A stretch of 23,333 nt of DNA from DAIDKA01 sp035503515 (GTDB taxonomy: Bacteria; Pseudomonadota; Gammaproteobacteria; Steroidobacterales; Steroidobacteraceae), in NCBI GenBank assembly GCA_035503515.1, contig DATJTJ010000075.1, forward strand, positions 1-23,333, given 5' to 3'. The position numbers were made by a program, and so were the translations under genes. The notes under the pieces were generated by a model. That model saw only the letters and a program-made list of their open reading frames with translations. It searched no databases and was not told where the DNA came from. This document shows, piece after piece, positions 8,024 to 16,326 of the stretch (position 1 is the first letter of the stretch; each line of letters starts with the position of its first letter).

Positions 8024-9328
8024 ATGCGTGCCGGTCTGCGGGTTGCCGGGCTCCTGGCCCTCGCGCTGGTCGCTTGCATCGCGCAGTCCGCCGTCACCGT
8101 CTCCGAGGCCCCCTGCCCGGACGAGCGAATGCGCTATACGGCGGAGGAACTGGCCGCGATCTACCGCCACTCGCCCCTGGGCCGCCCGGCGCCGGACCCC
8201 ACGAATGCCGTCGCGGACCTTGCGGCTGCAGCGCGTCTCGGCCAGGCTCTGTTCTACGATGCACGCCTGTCGGCCAATGGGCAGGTGGGCTGCGTCACCT
8301 GCCACCAGCCCGCGCGCGCCTTCACCGACGGCCTGCCGGTGGCCAAGGCGCTCGGCACCGGCACGCGCAATACGCCCTCCCTGCTCAACATTGCCTTCGG
8401 GCAGTGGTTCTTCTGGGACGGGCGCAGCGATTCGCAATGGTCGCAGGCCCTGCGACCTCTGGAGAATCCGCGCGAGGCGGGCAGCGATCGGCTGCACGTC
8501 CTGCATGTGGTATTCGCGGATCCGGTGCTGCGCGCAGCCTACCAGGCGGTTTTCGGCCCGTTGCCGCCCCTGGATGAGGGGCGCTTCCCGGCCCACGCCC
8601 GCCCGGACCCGGATCCGCACTCCGCGGTCAGCGCCGCCTGGAGGGACATGGCGGCTGCGGACCGCGCCGCGGTCAATCGCGCGTACGGCAATCTCGGCAA
8701 GGCGATCGAGGCCTACGAACGGCGGCTCGTGAGCGGGAACTCCGCCTTCGATCGCTATGTCAGTGGCCTCAGGTCCGGCGACGAGGCGGCGCGGGAGGCT
8801 CTGTCGCCCGCCGCCAAGCGCGGACTGAAGCTGTTCGTGGGCGCCGCCCACTGCGAGCTGTGTCATGCGGGTCCGGCATTCAGTGACGGCCAGTTTCACA
8901 ATCTCGGTCTGCCGCTGCTGCCGGGAGCGGCCCTCGATCCGGGACGCAGTGGGGGTATCGAGCAACTGAAGGCCGATCCCTTCAATTCCGCGGGTGCCTT
9001 CAGCGATTCTGCAGGAGCCGCGGCACGGCAGCGCTTGCAATTCCTGCCCGCCCCGCACTCGATGCTCGGGGCCTTCAAGACCCCAAGCCTGCGCAACGTC
9101 GCCCTGACGGCGCCCTATATGCATGACGGCCGCTTCGCCACGCTGCAGCAGGTGCTGGACTTCTATGCCGCAGCCCCGCGATCTGATCAGGGTCACTGGA
9201 TCGGACGGCGCGAGAAGACCCTGGATCTGATACCGCATCTGACCGCCTCGCAGAAGCAGGACCTGATCGCATTCCTCAGGAGCCTGACATCACCTCCACC
9301 GCCGGCAGGGTTGCTGGGACCGCCATGA
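8024..9328 (+). CDS. Di-haem cytochrome c peroxidase / MauG-family protein, probable lipoprotein
   Basis: A 434-residue periplasmic c-type cytochrome. Two CxxCH haem-attachment sites are visible: CVTCH (residues 90-94) and CELCH (277-281), in the two-domain arrangement of bacterial cytochrome c peroxidases and MauG-like enzymes. Other family segments are LGQALFYDARLSANGQVGC before the first site, TRNTPSLLNIAF with FFWDGR, and FKTPSLRNVALTAPYMHDG near the C-terminus, where the Met or Tyr that ligates or neighbours a haem usually lies. The N-terminus has LVAC at 15-18, a good lipobox, so membrane anchoring is likely; a plain signal peptide ending in AQSA is the alternative. It is the last gene of the operon. 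Peroxide reduction and oxidation of a protein or small-molecule substrate are both known for the family; the tight link to a Met/His-rich partner favours the second (inference). Confidence 0.93.
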   Translation: MRAGLRVAGLLALALVACIAQSAVTVSEAPCPDERMRYTAEELAAIYRHSPLGRPAPDPTNAVADLAAAARLGQALFYDARLSANGQVGCVTCHQPARAFTDGLPVAKALGTGTRNTPSLLNIAFGQWFFWDGRSDSQWSQALRPLENPREAGSDRLHVLHVVFADPVLRAAYQAVFGPLPPLDEGRFPAHARPDPDPHSAVSAAWRDMAAADRAAVNRAYGNLGKAIEAYERRLVSGNSAFDRYVSGLRSGDEAAREALSPAAKRGLKLFVGAAHCELCHAGPAFSDGQFHNLGLPLLPGAALDPGRSGGIEQLKADPFNSAGAFSDSAGAAARQRLQFLPAPHSMLGAFKTPSLRNVALTAPYMHDGRFATLQQVLDFYAAAPRSDQGHWIGRREKTLDLIPHLTASQKQDLIAFLRSLTSPPPPAGLLGPP

Positions 9329-9344
9329 GGGGCGACGGTTGTCA

Positions 9345-12300
9345 TTACGTCTGCGCCGCCGCGACCGCGGCCGGGGTGTCTCTTCGCAGCCGCCGGCGCA
9401 GCGCGTCGAGATAGACGTAAATGACCGGCGTGGTAAACAGCGTCAGGGCCTGGGAGACGATCAGGCCCCCGACAATCGCGATCCCCAGGGGCTGCCGGAA
9501 TTCAGATCCGGCGCCGCTGCTCGCGATCAGCGGAATACCGCCGAAGAACGCGCAGAAGGTGGTCATCAGGATCGGCCGCAGACGCTGCTGCGAGGCCTTC
9601 ACGGCGGCCTGAAGCGGACTGAGTCCCTGATCACGTTCAAGCTTCAGGGCGACATCGACGATCATGATGCCGTTCTTCTTGACGATGCCGATGAGCAGGA
9701 TCAGCGCGATGATCCCGATGACATTCAGCTCCTGGCCGGCAATGATCAGCGCCAGCAGCGCGCCGAGCCCGGCCGAAGGCAGCGTGGAAAGAATGGTCAG
9801 GGGGTGGATGAAGCTCTCGTAGAGCACTCCAAGGATTACATACACCGACAGCAGCGCCGTCAGGATGAGCACCGGCTCATCCGCCAGCGATTGCTGAAAG
9901 GCGCGCGCCGTTCCCTGAAATGAGCCGCTGAGGCTTTCCGGCGCGCCCAGGCGCGCGCGGACTGCCTCTATTGCCTGAGTCACATCCCCGAGTGCCGCCC
10001 CTGGCGTCAGATTGAAGGACAGGGTGATCGCCGGCAGCTGGCCCTGGTGGGAAATGATGAGGCTGCCCTGTGCGTTACTGTCGACCCGGATCAGCTGCGA
10101 CAGCGGGACCAGCCTGCCGGTGACCGGGGACTTGAGGTAGATGGAATTGAACAGGTCGGCTGAAATCTGCAGATCCGGAGGTGCCTCGACGATGACGTGG
10201 TAGGCGTTGAGCTGCGTGAAGTATTGCGCCACCTGATGCTGGCCGATCTGATCGTAGATTGCCGCGTCGATGTCGGAGGGGGAGATGCCAAAGCGGCCGG
10301 CCGCGTCGCGGTTGATCGTCAAGTGCACCGCCGCGCCATTGGACTCCTGGTCGGTACTCACATCCTGCAGCTGCGGCATCTGCTGCAGCGCGGCGAGCAT
10401 CCGGGGCGCCCAGCTGTTGAGTTCATCGAGGTCTGGGTCCGAGAGGGTGTATTGGTACTGCGCCTTCGAATTGCGCGCGCCGATGTTGACGTCCTGCTTG
10501 GACTTCAGCACCGTGGTCGCGCCGACGATGCGCGCCAGCTTGGGACGCAGCCGCGCGATCACCCGATCCGCGCTGACCGAGCGGCCACCACCGCGGACCC
10601 TCAAGGCGGCGTTGAAGTTCGACTGATTGAGGGCACCGTTACCGATGGTGAAGTGCACCTCCTCCACGTCCGGATCCTGCGCGATCAGGCGTCCGACTTC
10701 CTGGACCTTCTCCCGGGTCTTGTCGTAAGAGGCGTCCTGGGAAGTCTGGATCACGCCCTCCAGAAAGGACGTGTCCTGCTGCGGGAAAAAGCCGGTCGGC
10801 ATGAGCGCGTAGAGCACGACGGTCAGCGCCGTGGTCACCGCGAAGATCGCCATGACCAGGCGCATGTGGCGCATCACCCCGTCCAGTGCACGCCCATAGC
10901 TGCGTTCCACGGCGTTGAAGCCGTGTTCGAGCATGAGCAGGAAGCCTCCCGTGGCCGGTTGCGGCGGCTTGAGGAAGCGGCCGCACAGCATGGGTGTGAG
11001 GGTGAGCGAGAACACCAGCGACATCATCACCGCTGCGCTCAATGTGATGGCGAACTCGCGCATGAAGCGCCCGATCACCCCGCCCATGAACATCACTGGG
11101 CTGAATACCGCAATGAGCGAGACCGAGATCGAGACGATCGTGAAGCTGACATCGCGGGCGCCGGCGATGGCGGCCTGCAGTGGTGCCTCGCCGCGCTCGA
11201 TACGCCACCACACCACATCGAGCATCACGATGGCATCGTCCACTACGAACCCCGCAGCAATCGATAGTGACATCAGCGACAGATTGTCGAGGCTGAAGCC
11301 CAGCGGCAGGATCACCGCGGCTGCGGTCAGCAGCGACAAGGGCAGCAGGGCGCTGGGGATGAGGGTGGCCCGCATGTTGCGCAGGAACAGAAAGATCACT
11401 GCCACCACCAGGGCGATGGTCGTCAGGAGCGTGAGCTGCACGTCCTTCACGGATGCACGGATGGTTGTCGTGCGGTCGGCCACCAGATGCAGGGAAACCG
11501 CGGGCGGCATGCTTGCCTCGAGCTGCGGCAGCGCCGCCTTCACCCGCTCGACCGTCTGAATGACGTTGGCGCCGGGCTCCTTGTATATGACGAGTTCGAT
11601 CGCCTTGCTGCTGTGATAGCTGGGGTCCGCATTGGCGCGTCCCGGAAACGTCCAGGCGCCGGCCTGATCGTTCTCCACGTCCGCGACCGCGTTCCCCAGG
11701 TCGCGGATGCGCACCGGGGCGCCGTTGTGATAGCCAACGATCATCTGATTCCACGCCGCGGTCTCGAACACCTGATCGTTGGCGTAGACCGTGTAGCTTT
11801 GCTGCCGCCCGATGAGCGTTCCCTTGGGCGCGTTGACGGTATTGGCCGCGATCTGGGTGCGCACCGCATCGAGCTGTAGTCCGAGCTCAGCGGCCTTGCG
11901 CGGATCGAGGCGGATGCGCACGGCGGGCTTGACGGCACCGCCGATGTCGACCTGGCCGACCCCCTCGATGCGCGAGATCTGCTGGGCCAGCAGGCTGTCG
12001 ACGTAATCGCTCAGCGTGCGCAGCGGCAATGTGTCGGAGGTCAGCATCAAAACCAGCACTGGCACATCGGCGGGATTGACCTTGCGGACCGTCGGCGGGG
12101 ATGGCAGGTTCGTCGGCAGCTGACCGGCGGCGGCGTTCATCGCCGCCTGCACGTCCTGGGCCGCACCGTCGATGTTGCGGGACAACGCGAACTGCAGGGT
12201 GATTTGCGTCAGCCCCAGGCTACTGGCTGAGGTCATCTCCGAGATCCCGGGAATCAGCGAGAACTGCCGCTCGAGAGGGGTTGCCACGTTGGAAGCCATG

Positions 12301-12473
12301 GTCTCGGGGCTCGCCCCCGGCAGGGTTGCGCTCACCTGCAACGTGGGGAAGTCAACCTCCGGCAGCGCCGACACCGGCAGGCGCAGATAGCACACGATGC
12401 CGATCGCCAGCAGTGCACCGGCCAGCAGCCAGGTCGCGACCGGACGGCGGACGAAGGGCTCGGAGATCGTCAT
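9345..12473 (-). CDS. RND efflux transporter, HAE1 (AcrB/MdtC) type
   Basis: A 1042-residue inner-membrane proton-driven pump, the usual length for the family. The ATG at 12473 overlaps the adaptor stop as ATGA; the longer open frame above it lies over the adaptor gene and is not part of the protein. Visible landmarks are the N-terminal helix after SEPFVRRPVATW, PEVDFPTLQVSATLPGAS, the proton-relay Asp pair in GFVVDDAIVML, and the IVKKNGIMIVDVAL segment with the conserved Lys. The residues following the Asp pair read DVVWW where relatives have a variant of E-N-I; see findings. The closest pattern is the MdtB/MdtC branch, but only one transporter gene is present. It needs the adaptor encoded upstream and an outer-membrane channel not found in this window. 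Expression is likely set by the glycine riboswitch in the adaptor leader. Confidence 0.96.
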   Translation of the reverse strand: MTISEPFVRRPVATWLLAGALLAIGIVCYLRLPVSALPEVDFPTLQVSATLPGASPETMASNVATPLERQFSLIPGISEMTSASSLGLTQITLQFALSRNIDGAAQDVQAAMNAAAGQLPTNLPSPPTVRKVNPADVPVLVLMLTSDTLPLRTLSDYVDSLLAQQISRIEGVGQVDIGGAVKPAVRIRLDPRKAAELGLQLDAVRTQIAANTVNAPKGTLIGRQQSYTVYANDQVFETAAWNQMIVGYHNGAPVRIRDLGNAVADVENDQAGAWTFPGRANADPSYHSSKAIELVIYKEPGANVIQTVERVKAALPQLEASMPPAVSLHLVADRTTTIRASVKDVQLTLLTTIALVVAVIFLFLRNMRATLIPSALLPLSLLTAAAVILPLGFSLDNLSLMSLSIAAGFVVDDAIVMLDVVWWRIERGEAPLQAAIAGARDVSFTIVSISVSLIAVFSPVMFMGGVIGRFMREFAITLSAAVMMSLVFSLTLTPMLCGRFLKPPQPATGGFLLMLEHGFNAVERSYGRALDGVMRHMRLVMAIFAVTTALTVVLYALMPTGFFPQQDTSFLEGVIQTSQDASYDKTREKVQEVGRLIAQDPDVEEVHFTIGNGALNQSNFNAALRVRGGGRSVSADRVIARLRPKLARIVGATTVLKSKQDVNIGARNSKAQYQYTLSDPDLDELNSWAPRMLAALQQMPQLQDVSTDQESNGAAVHLTINRDAAGRFGISPSDIDAAIYDQIGQHQVAQYFTQLNAYHVIVEAPPDLQISADLFNSIYLKSPVTGRLVPLSQLIRVDSNAQGSLIISHQGQLPAITLSFNLTPGAALGDVTQAIEAVRARLGAPESLSGSFQGTARAFQQSLADEPVLILTALLSVYVILGVLYESFIHPLTILSTLPSAGLGALLALIIAGQELNVIGIIALILLIGIVKKNGIMIVDVALKLERDQGLSPLQAAVKASQQRLRPILMTTFCAFFGGIPLIASSGAGSEFRQPLGIAIVGGLIVSQALTLFTTPVIYVYLDALRRRLRRDTPAAVAAAQT

Positions 12474-13666
12474 GAGGTGGCCTGGCCCGCCTTGGCGGTG
12501 CTTGCCGACGCGGCGCTTTGGGAATCCCGATTGCGAACGATGACGGTGCTGCCGGGCTTCAACGACATCTGCCCATCGGTCACCACCGTTTCTCCCGGCC
12601 GAAGACCCGAGGCAATCACCGCCGTCGAGTCCTGCACCAGTTCCACCGTGATGGGGCTGACCGTTACCTTGTGGTCGGTACCGATCACGTAGGCGAACGT
12701 CGTCTGCGGTCCGTGATTGACCGCGGAATTGGGCACAGTGATCACGCCTCGCCGCAGGCCGAACGTGACTTGCACGTTCACGAACTGTCCAGGCCAAAGA
12801 TTGCCGTTCACGTTGGCAAAGCGGGCCTTCATCTGCACCGTTCCAGTCGAAGCATCGAAGTGGTTGTCGGCCACGACGAGTTCCCCGGTACCCAGCGGCT
12901 CTCCGGTATCCTGACTGAGCGCAAGCGTGCTCAGAGGGTGTGCAAATGCATCAGAGGCCTGCGAGAGGCGGTGGAACTCCTCCTCGGAGAGCGCGAAAGT
13001 CACCGCGATCGGGGTGAGTTGGTTGATCGTGATGATTCCCCCACTGTCGGTGGTGGCCACCAGGTTGCCGGCGTCGACGAGGCGGACGCCAACGCGTCCC
13101 GTGACGGGCGAAGTGATCCGGCAGTAATTGAGGTTCACCTGGGCCGCATCAATGGCCCCCTTGTCCAAGAGGACGGTGCCCTCCAGTTCCAGGACCAGGG
13201 CGCGCTGTGCATCGACGGCCTGGACAGCAATGGAGTCTTGCTCGGCGAGCTGCACGTCCCGCTTGAGGTTCAACCGCTCAAGCTCGAGCTGCGCCTGGTC
13301 GCGTCTGAAGGCACCTTGTGCCTGGGTCAGCAGTGCCAGGTAGGGCGCCGGGTCGATGGCCGCGATCAGGTCGCCAGCCTTCACCTGCGAGCCTTCCCGG
13401 ACCGCGACCTCCTTCAGCCGCCCATTCACCTGGGTTCGGATGACCACGGCCTGCCAGGCCTGCGCGGCACCGATCGCCCGGATGGAAATCGGCACGTCCG
13501 CCACAGCCACTTTCGCGGCCGAGACCGCCACGGCGTGCGGACTCGGTGCCTGCATTGCCCGATGGGGGCCGATTGCAAGCCACCAGCACAGTGCGGCCAC
13601 GAGCACCGCGAGCATCAGAATACCCAATGCGAAACGGGCCCCAGGCCTGTTTCCGGCCGACGTCAT
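12470..13666 (-). CDS. RND efflux periplasmic adaptor (membrane fusion protein)
   Basis: A 398-residue adaptor of the MdtA/AcrA type linking the RND pump to an outer-membrane channel. The start is ATG 13666, with GGAG about eight bases upstream; the open frame runs 32 codons further, but those codons lie in the riboswitch leader and lack a ribosome site. Residues 12-31 form an uncleaved inner-membrane anchor rather than a lipobox. Next come the lipoyl half-motifs (VNGRLKEVAVREGSQVKAGDLIAAIDP and, after the helical hairpin, ITSPVTGRVGVRLVDAGNLV), then beta-barrel and membrane-proximal domains (GQFVNVQVTFGLR, VTVSPITVELVQDS, GLRPGETVVTDG). The stop overlaps the ATG of the pump gene by four bases. 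Being the first gene behind the riboswitch, it is the direct regulatory target. Confidence 0.95.
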   Translation of the reverse strand: MTSAGNRPGARFALGILMLAVLVAALCWWLAIGPHRAMQAPSPHAVAVSAAKVAVADVPISIRAIGAAQAWQAVVIRTQVNGRLKEVAVREGSQVKAGDLIAAIDPAPYLALLTQAQGAFRRDQAQLELERLNLKRDVQLAEQDSIAVQAVDAQRALVLELEGTVLLDKGAIDAAQVNLNYCRITSPVTGRVGVRLVDAGNLVATTDSGGIITINQLTPIAVTFALSEEEFHRLSQASDAFAHPLSTLALSQDTGEPLGTGELVVADNHFDASTGTVQMKARFANVNGNLWPGQFVNVQVTFGLRRGVITVPNSAVNHGPQTTFAYVIGTDHKVTVSPITVELVQDSTAVIASGLRPGETVVTDGQMSLKPGSTVIVRNRDSQSAASASTAKAGQATS

Positions 13667-13697
13667 CTCTGTTCTCCAGTACAACACGCACACAGAA

Positions 13698-13728
13698 CGG
13701 CGCCCCGCGTATTCGGGGAATTGCGCCG
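13698..13728 (-). terminator. GC-rich hairpin between riboswitch and adaptor start (possible expression platform)
   Basis: Read on the minus strand, CGGCG (13728-13724) and CCCCG (13718-13714) pair with CGGGG (13707-13703) and CGCCG (13702-13698), with a 5-base bulge on the 5' side and a 6-base loop. The following RNA is only weakly U-rich (TTCTGTGTG), so as an intrinsic terminator it is imperfect; it could instead act by Rho access or by spacing. It lies exactly between the second glycine aptamer and the Shine-Dalgarno, the normal place for an expression platform. Confidence 0.45.
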
Positions 13729-13730
13729 CT

Positions 13731-13921
13731 CCCGCTGTATTGGTACCTGAGAGATTCCGCACTGCTCGTGCGTTGCCCCTTCGGCGGACGCGCGTCTTGT
13801 GCGCGCATCACTCTTCAGTCGGCTAACAGTCTTGCAGTACAGGGACCTGAGCGATCATGGGAGATTGCGCCTTCGGTGGAGTCCTGAAACGCCGTAGGTA
13901 TGACTCTCTCTCCTGCAGGAC
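13731..13921 (-). promoter_or_regulatory. Tandem glycine riboswitch (two aptamers) in the leader of the RND operon
   Basis: On the minus strand two aptamer copies are visible. Aptamer 1 spans about 13921-13829: P1 arms GTCCTGCAG and CTGCAAGAC pair with one mismatch, GGAGAG follows (13912-13907), then CCGAAGGCGCAA (CCGAAGG at 13876-13870) and GCTCAGG (CTCAGG at 13851-13846). Aptamer 2 spans about 13822-13731: P3a is a 7-bp stem (GATGCGC with GCGCGTC, one G-U pair), then CCGAAGGGGCAA (CCGAAGG at 13784-13778), a 5-bp hairpin CGCAC/GTGCG, and TCTCTCAGG (CTCAGG at 13751-13746). A six-base linker separates them. CCGAAGG-GCAA plus CUCAGG twice in tandem is diagnostic for the glycine (gcvT-type) riboswitch, which binds glycine and usually turns expression on. 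It ends 64 bases before the adaptor ATG. No gcv gene is in the window. Confidence 0.93.
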
Positions 13922-14362
13922 ATCAGTATCACGTTAGCGGTATCGTAATCGGTAACCCTCCGGTGGTGGCTGGCCATGTCGGTCTGGCGCACGTTTCTGT
14001 GCAGGAAATGCGCCAGGAGGACACCCCACTGTCCAAGATCAGCGTTTGCCCGCTTTCCTCGCTGATTCGCGTCGCAGGAGGAGGAGGCGCCGTTGAAACC
14101 CCACTCCACCGCCGACCCATTTTGGGCATTCACTCGCGCGCATGCGCCAGAATAGATCAGCAGCGCTCAGGCGCCGCTGGGGGCCCTCGCTCCGAGAAGT
14201 CACGTGGAAACTGATCCGCCAAACAACACGCCGGACAGGTCAGCGACGCGTCCTCCGGCGCGACGATCCTTTCGTGCCGGTGAGCGCTCTCGGCGCTGGC
14301 TTGCTTGGGCCGCACGCCGAACAGCGTTGCGTCTCGTCAAGCGGTACGCGACGTCACATGCC
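13922..14362. other. Noncoding stretch upstream of the riboswitch
   Basis: About 440 bases between the riboswitch and the 3' end of mtnA hold no gene I can support. Short open frames exist on both strands but have no ribosome site, no recognisable domain and they shadow each other. The stretch should contain the promoter for the riboswitch and RND operon, read leftward; the sequence just before the first aptamer contains GATACT (minus strand, 13931-13926) as a poor -10 candidate with no convincing -35. An imperfect palindrome (GTTA...TAAC, 13933-13955) sits beside it and could be an operator, but this is weak. A strong hairpin is listed separately. Confidence 0.5.
13985..14015. repeat. Inverted repeat / hairpin in noncoding DNA
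   Basis: TGGCGCA (13985-13991) and TGCGCCA (14009-14015) are perfect inverted repeats, and inside them TTTC (13994-13997) pairs with GAAA (14005-14008) around a 7-base loop, with a two-base bulge. The whole is an 11-bp stem. There is no T-run on either side, so it is not a classic terminator. It lies 64 bases upstream of the first glycine aptamer. It may be an operator, an RNA structure or a relic of a repeat element. Confidence 0.55.
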
Positions 14363-15411
14363 TTAGAACAATGCGGCGATCTTCGCCCGGTCGGGGCTTC
14401 GCACCACTCCCCTTTCCGTGATCAGCGCCGTCACCAGCTCGGCCGGCGTCACATCGAAGGCCGGATTCCGCACCGAGACTCCGGTTGCGGCCCACTGCAC
14501 GTCGCCATGGCCCAGGACCTCGTCCCTTGAGCGTTCCTCGATGGGAATGCCGGAGCCGTCGGGTGTGTTCAGGTCTATGGTCGACAACGGGCAGGCGACG
14601 TAAAAGGGGATGTCGTGCCGCCGGGCCAGTACGGCGACCATGTAGGTGCCGATCTTGTTGGCCACGTCGCCATTGGCGGCGACGCGATCCGTTCCGACGA
14701 CGACCGCATCGACCTGGGAGGTGGCCATCATGTGGCCGGCCATGTTGTCGGTGATGAGTGTGACCGCAATGCCATCCTGAAGCAGCTCCCAGGCCGTCAG
14801 GCGCGCGCCCTGCAGGAACGGCCGCGTCTCGTCGGCGAGCACGCTGATCCGCTTGCCGCTGGCGACGGCGGAGCGGATCACCCCGAGGGCGGTGCCATGC
14901 CCGGCGGTGGCGAGCGCGCCGGCGTTGCAATGGGTGAGGACCCGCGCACCGTCCTCGAGGAGCGTGGCACCGTGTTCGCCCATCGAGCGGTTGATGCGGA
15001 TGTCTTCCGCGAGGATTTCCTGGGCCTCCTGCAGCAGTCTTCGGGCAATGACGACGGAATCCTGTTCCTGGCAGCCTTCCCAGATCCGTCGCATGCGTTG
15101 CAGGCTCCAGAAGAGATTCACGGCGGTCGGCCGGCTTGCCGCCAGCTGCGCAAAAGCCGCGTCCATCGCCGCGACGGCTTGTGCCCGCGGTTCATTCCGC
15201 AGTTGCTGGGCGGCCAGTGCCACGCCATAAGCCGCCGCGCACCCGATCGCCGGAGCGCCCCGCACGACCATGCTCCGGATACCCTCGGCCACGGCGGCGG
15301 CCGTGTCGTAGCTGCGATATTCGACGCGAGCCGGCAGCAGGCGCTGATCCAGCATTTCCAGCCGGTTGCCGACCCAGCGCAAGGTGTCGAAGGAGGTCGA
15401 TGGCTGCGCAG

Positions 15412-15415
<4 letters not shown>
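14363..15415 (-). CDS. mtnA: S-methyl-5-thioribose-1-phosphate isomerase
   Basis: A 350-residue cytoplasmic isomerase that converts 5-methylthioribose-1-phosphate to 5-methylthioribulose-1-phosphate. The start is ATG 15415, overlapping the mtnP stop as ATGA; the open frame above it lies over mtnP. Family marks are VEYRSYDTAAAVAEGIRSMV, VRGAPAIGCAAAYG (about residues 51-64), THCNAGALATAGHGTALG with the catalytic Cys163, and VVVGTDRVAANGDVANKIGT with the catalytic Asp243; both catalytic residues known from the Bacillus enzyme are in place. Length is normal. It is the last gene of the three-gene operon aldolase-mtnP-mtnA, whose products act in succession on MTA, with this enzyme supplying the aldolase substrate. 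An eIF2B-alpha-like or ribose-1,5-bisphosphate isomerase role is unlikely given these motifs and the neighbours. Confidence 0.96.

Positions 15416-16322
<907 letters not shown>

Positions 16323-16326
<4 letters not shown>

Noticed and set aside
7585..9328. An MbnP/MbnH (metallo-mystery pair) system
   Set aside because: The small partner lacks the four-Cys pattern and length expected for MbnP; it looks like a YtkA/FixH domain. Only the general idea of a di-haem enzyme with a partner is kept.
10197..11267. 356-codon open frame on the + strand inside the RND gene
   Set aside because: Antisense shadow in GC-rich coding DNA; its translation is rich in His, Arg and Asp without any domain, while the minus strand is clearly a transporter.
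12474..12797. Open frame extending the RND transporter 108 codons further upstream
   Set aside because: It lies entirely over the adaptor gene in another frame; the true start is the ATG at 12473 in the ATGA overlap, and the protein from there begins with the normal family N-terminus.
13855..14214. Short open frames on both strands in the noncoding block
   Set aside because: No ribosome site or recognisable domain, they overlap each other, and one end lies inside the glycine riboswitch. A decayed gene or element remnant cannot be excluded, but is not supported.
14204..14530. 108-codon + strand open frame running into mtnA
   Set aside because: No convincing ribosome site, Arg-rich composition typical of shadow frames, and it runs antisense through the conserved end of mtnA.
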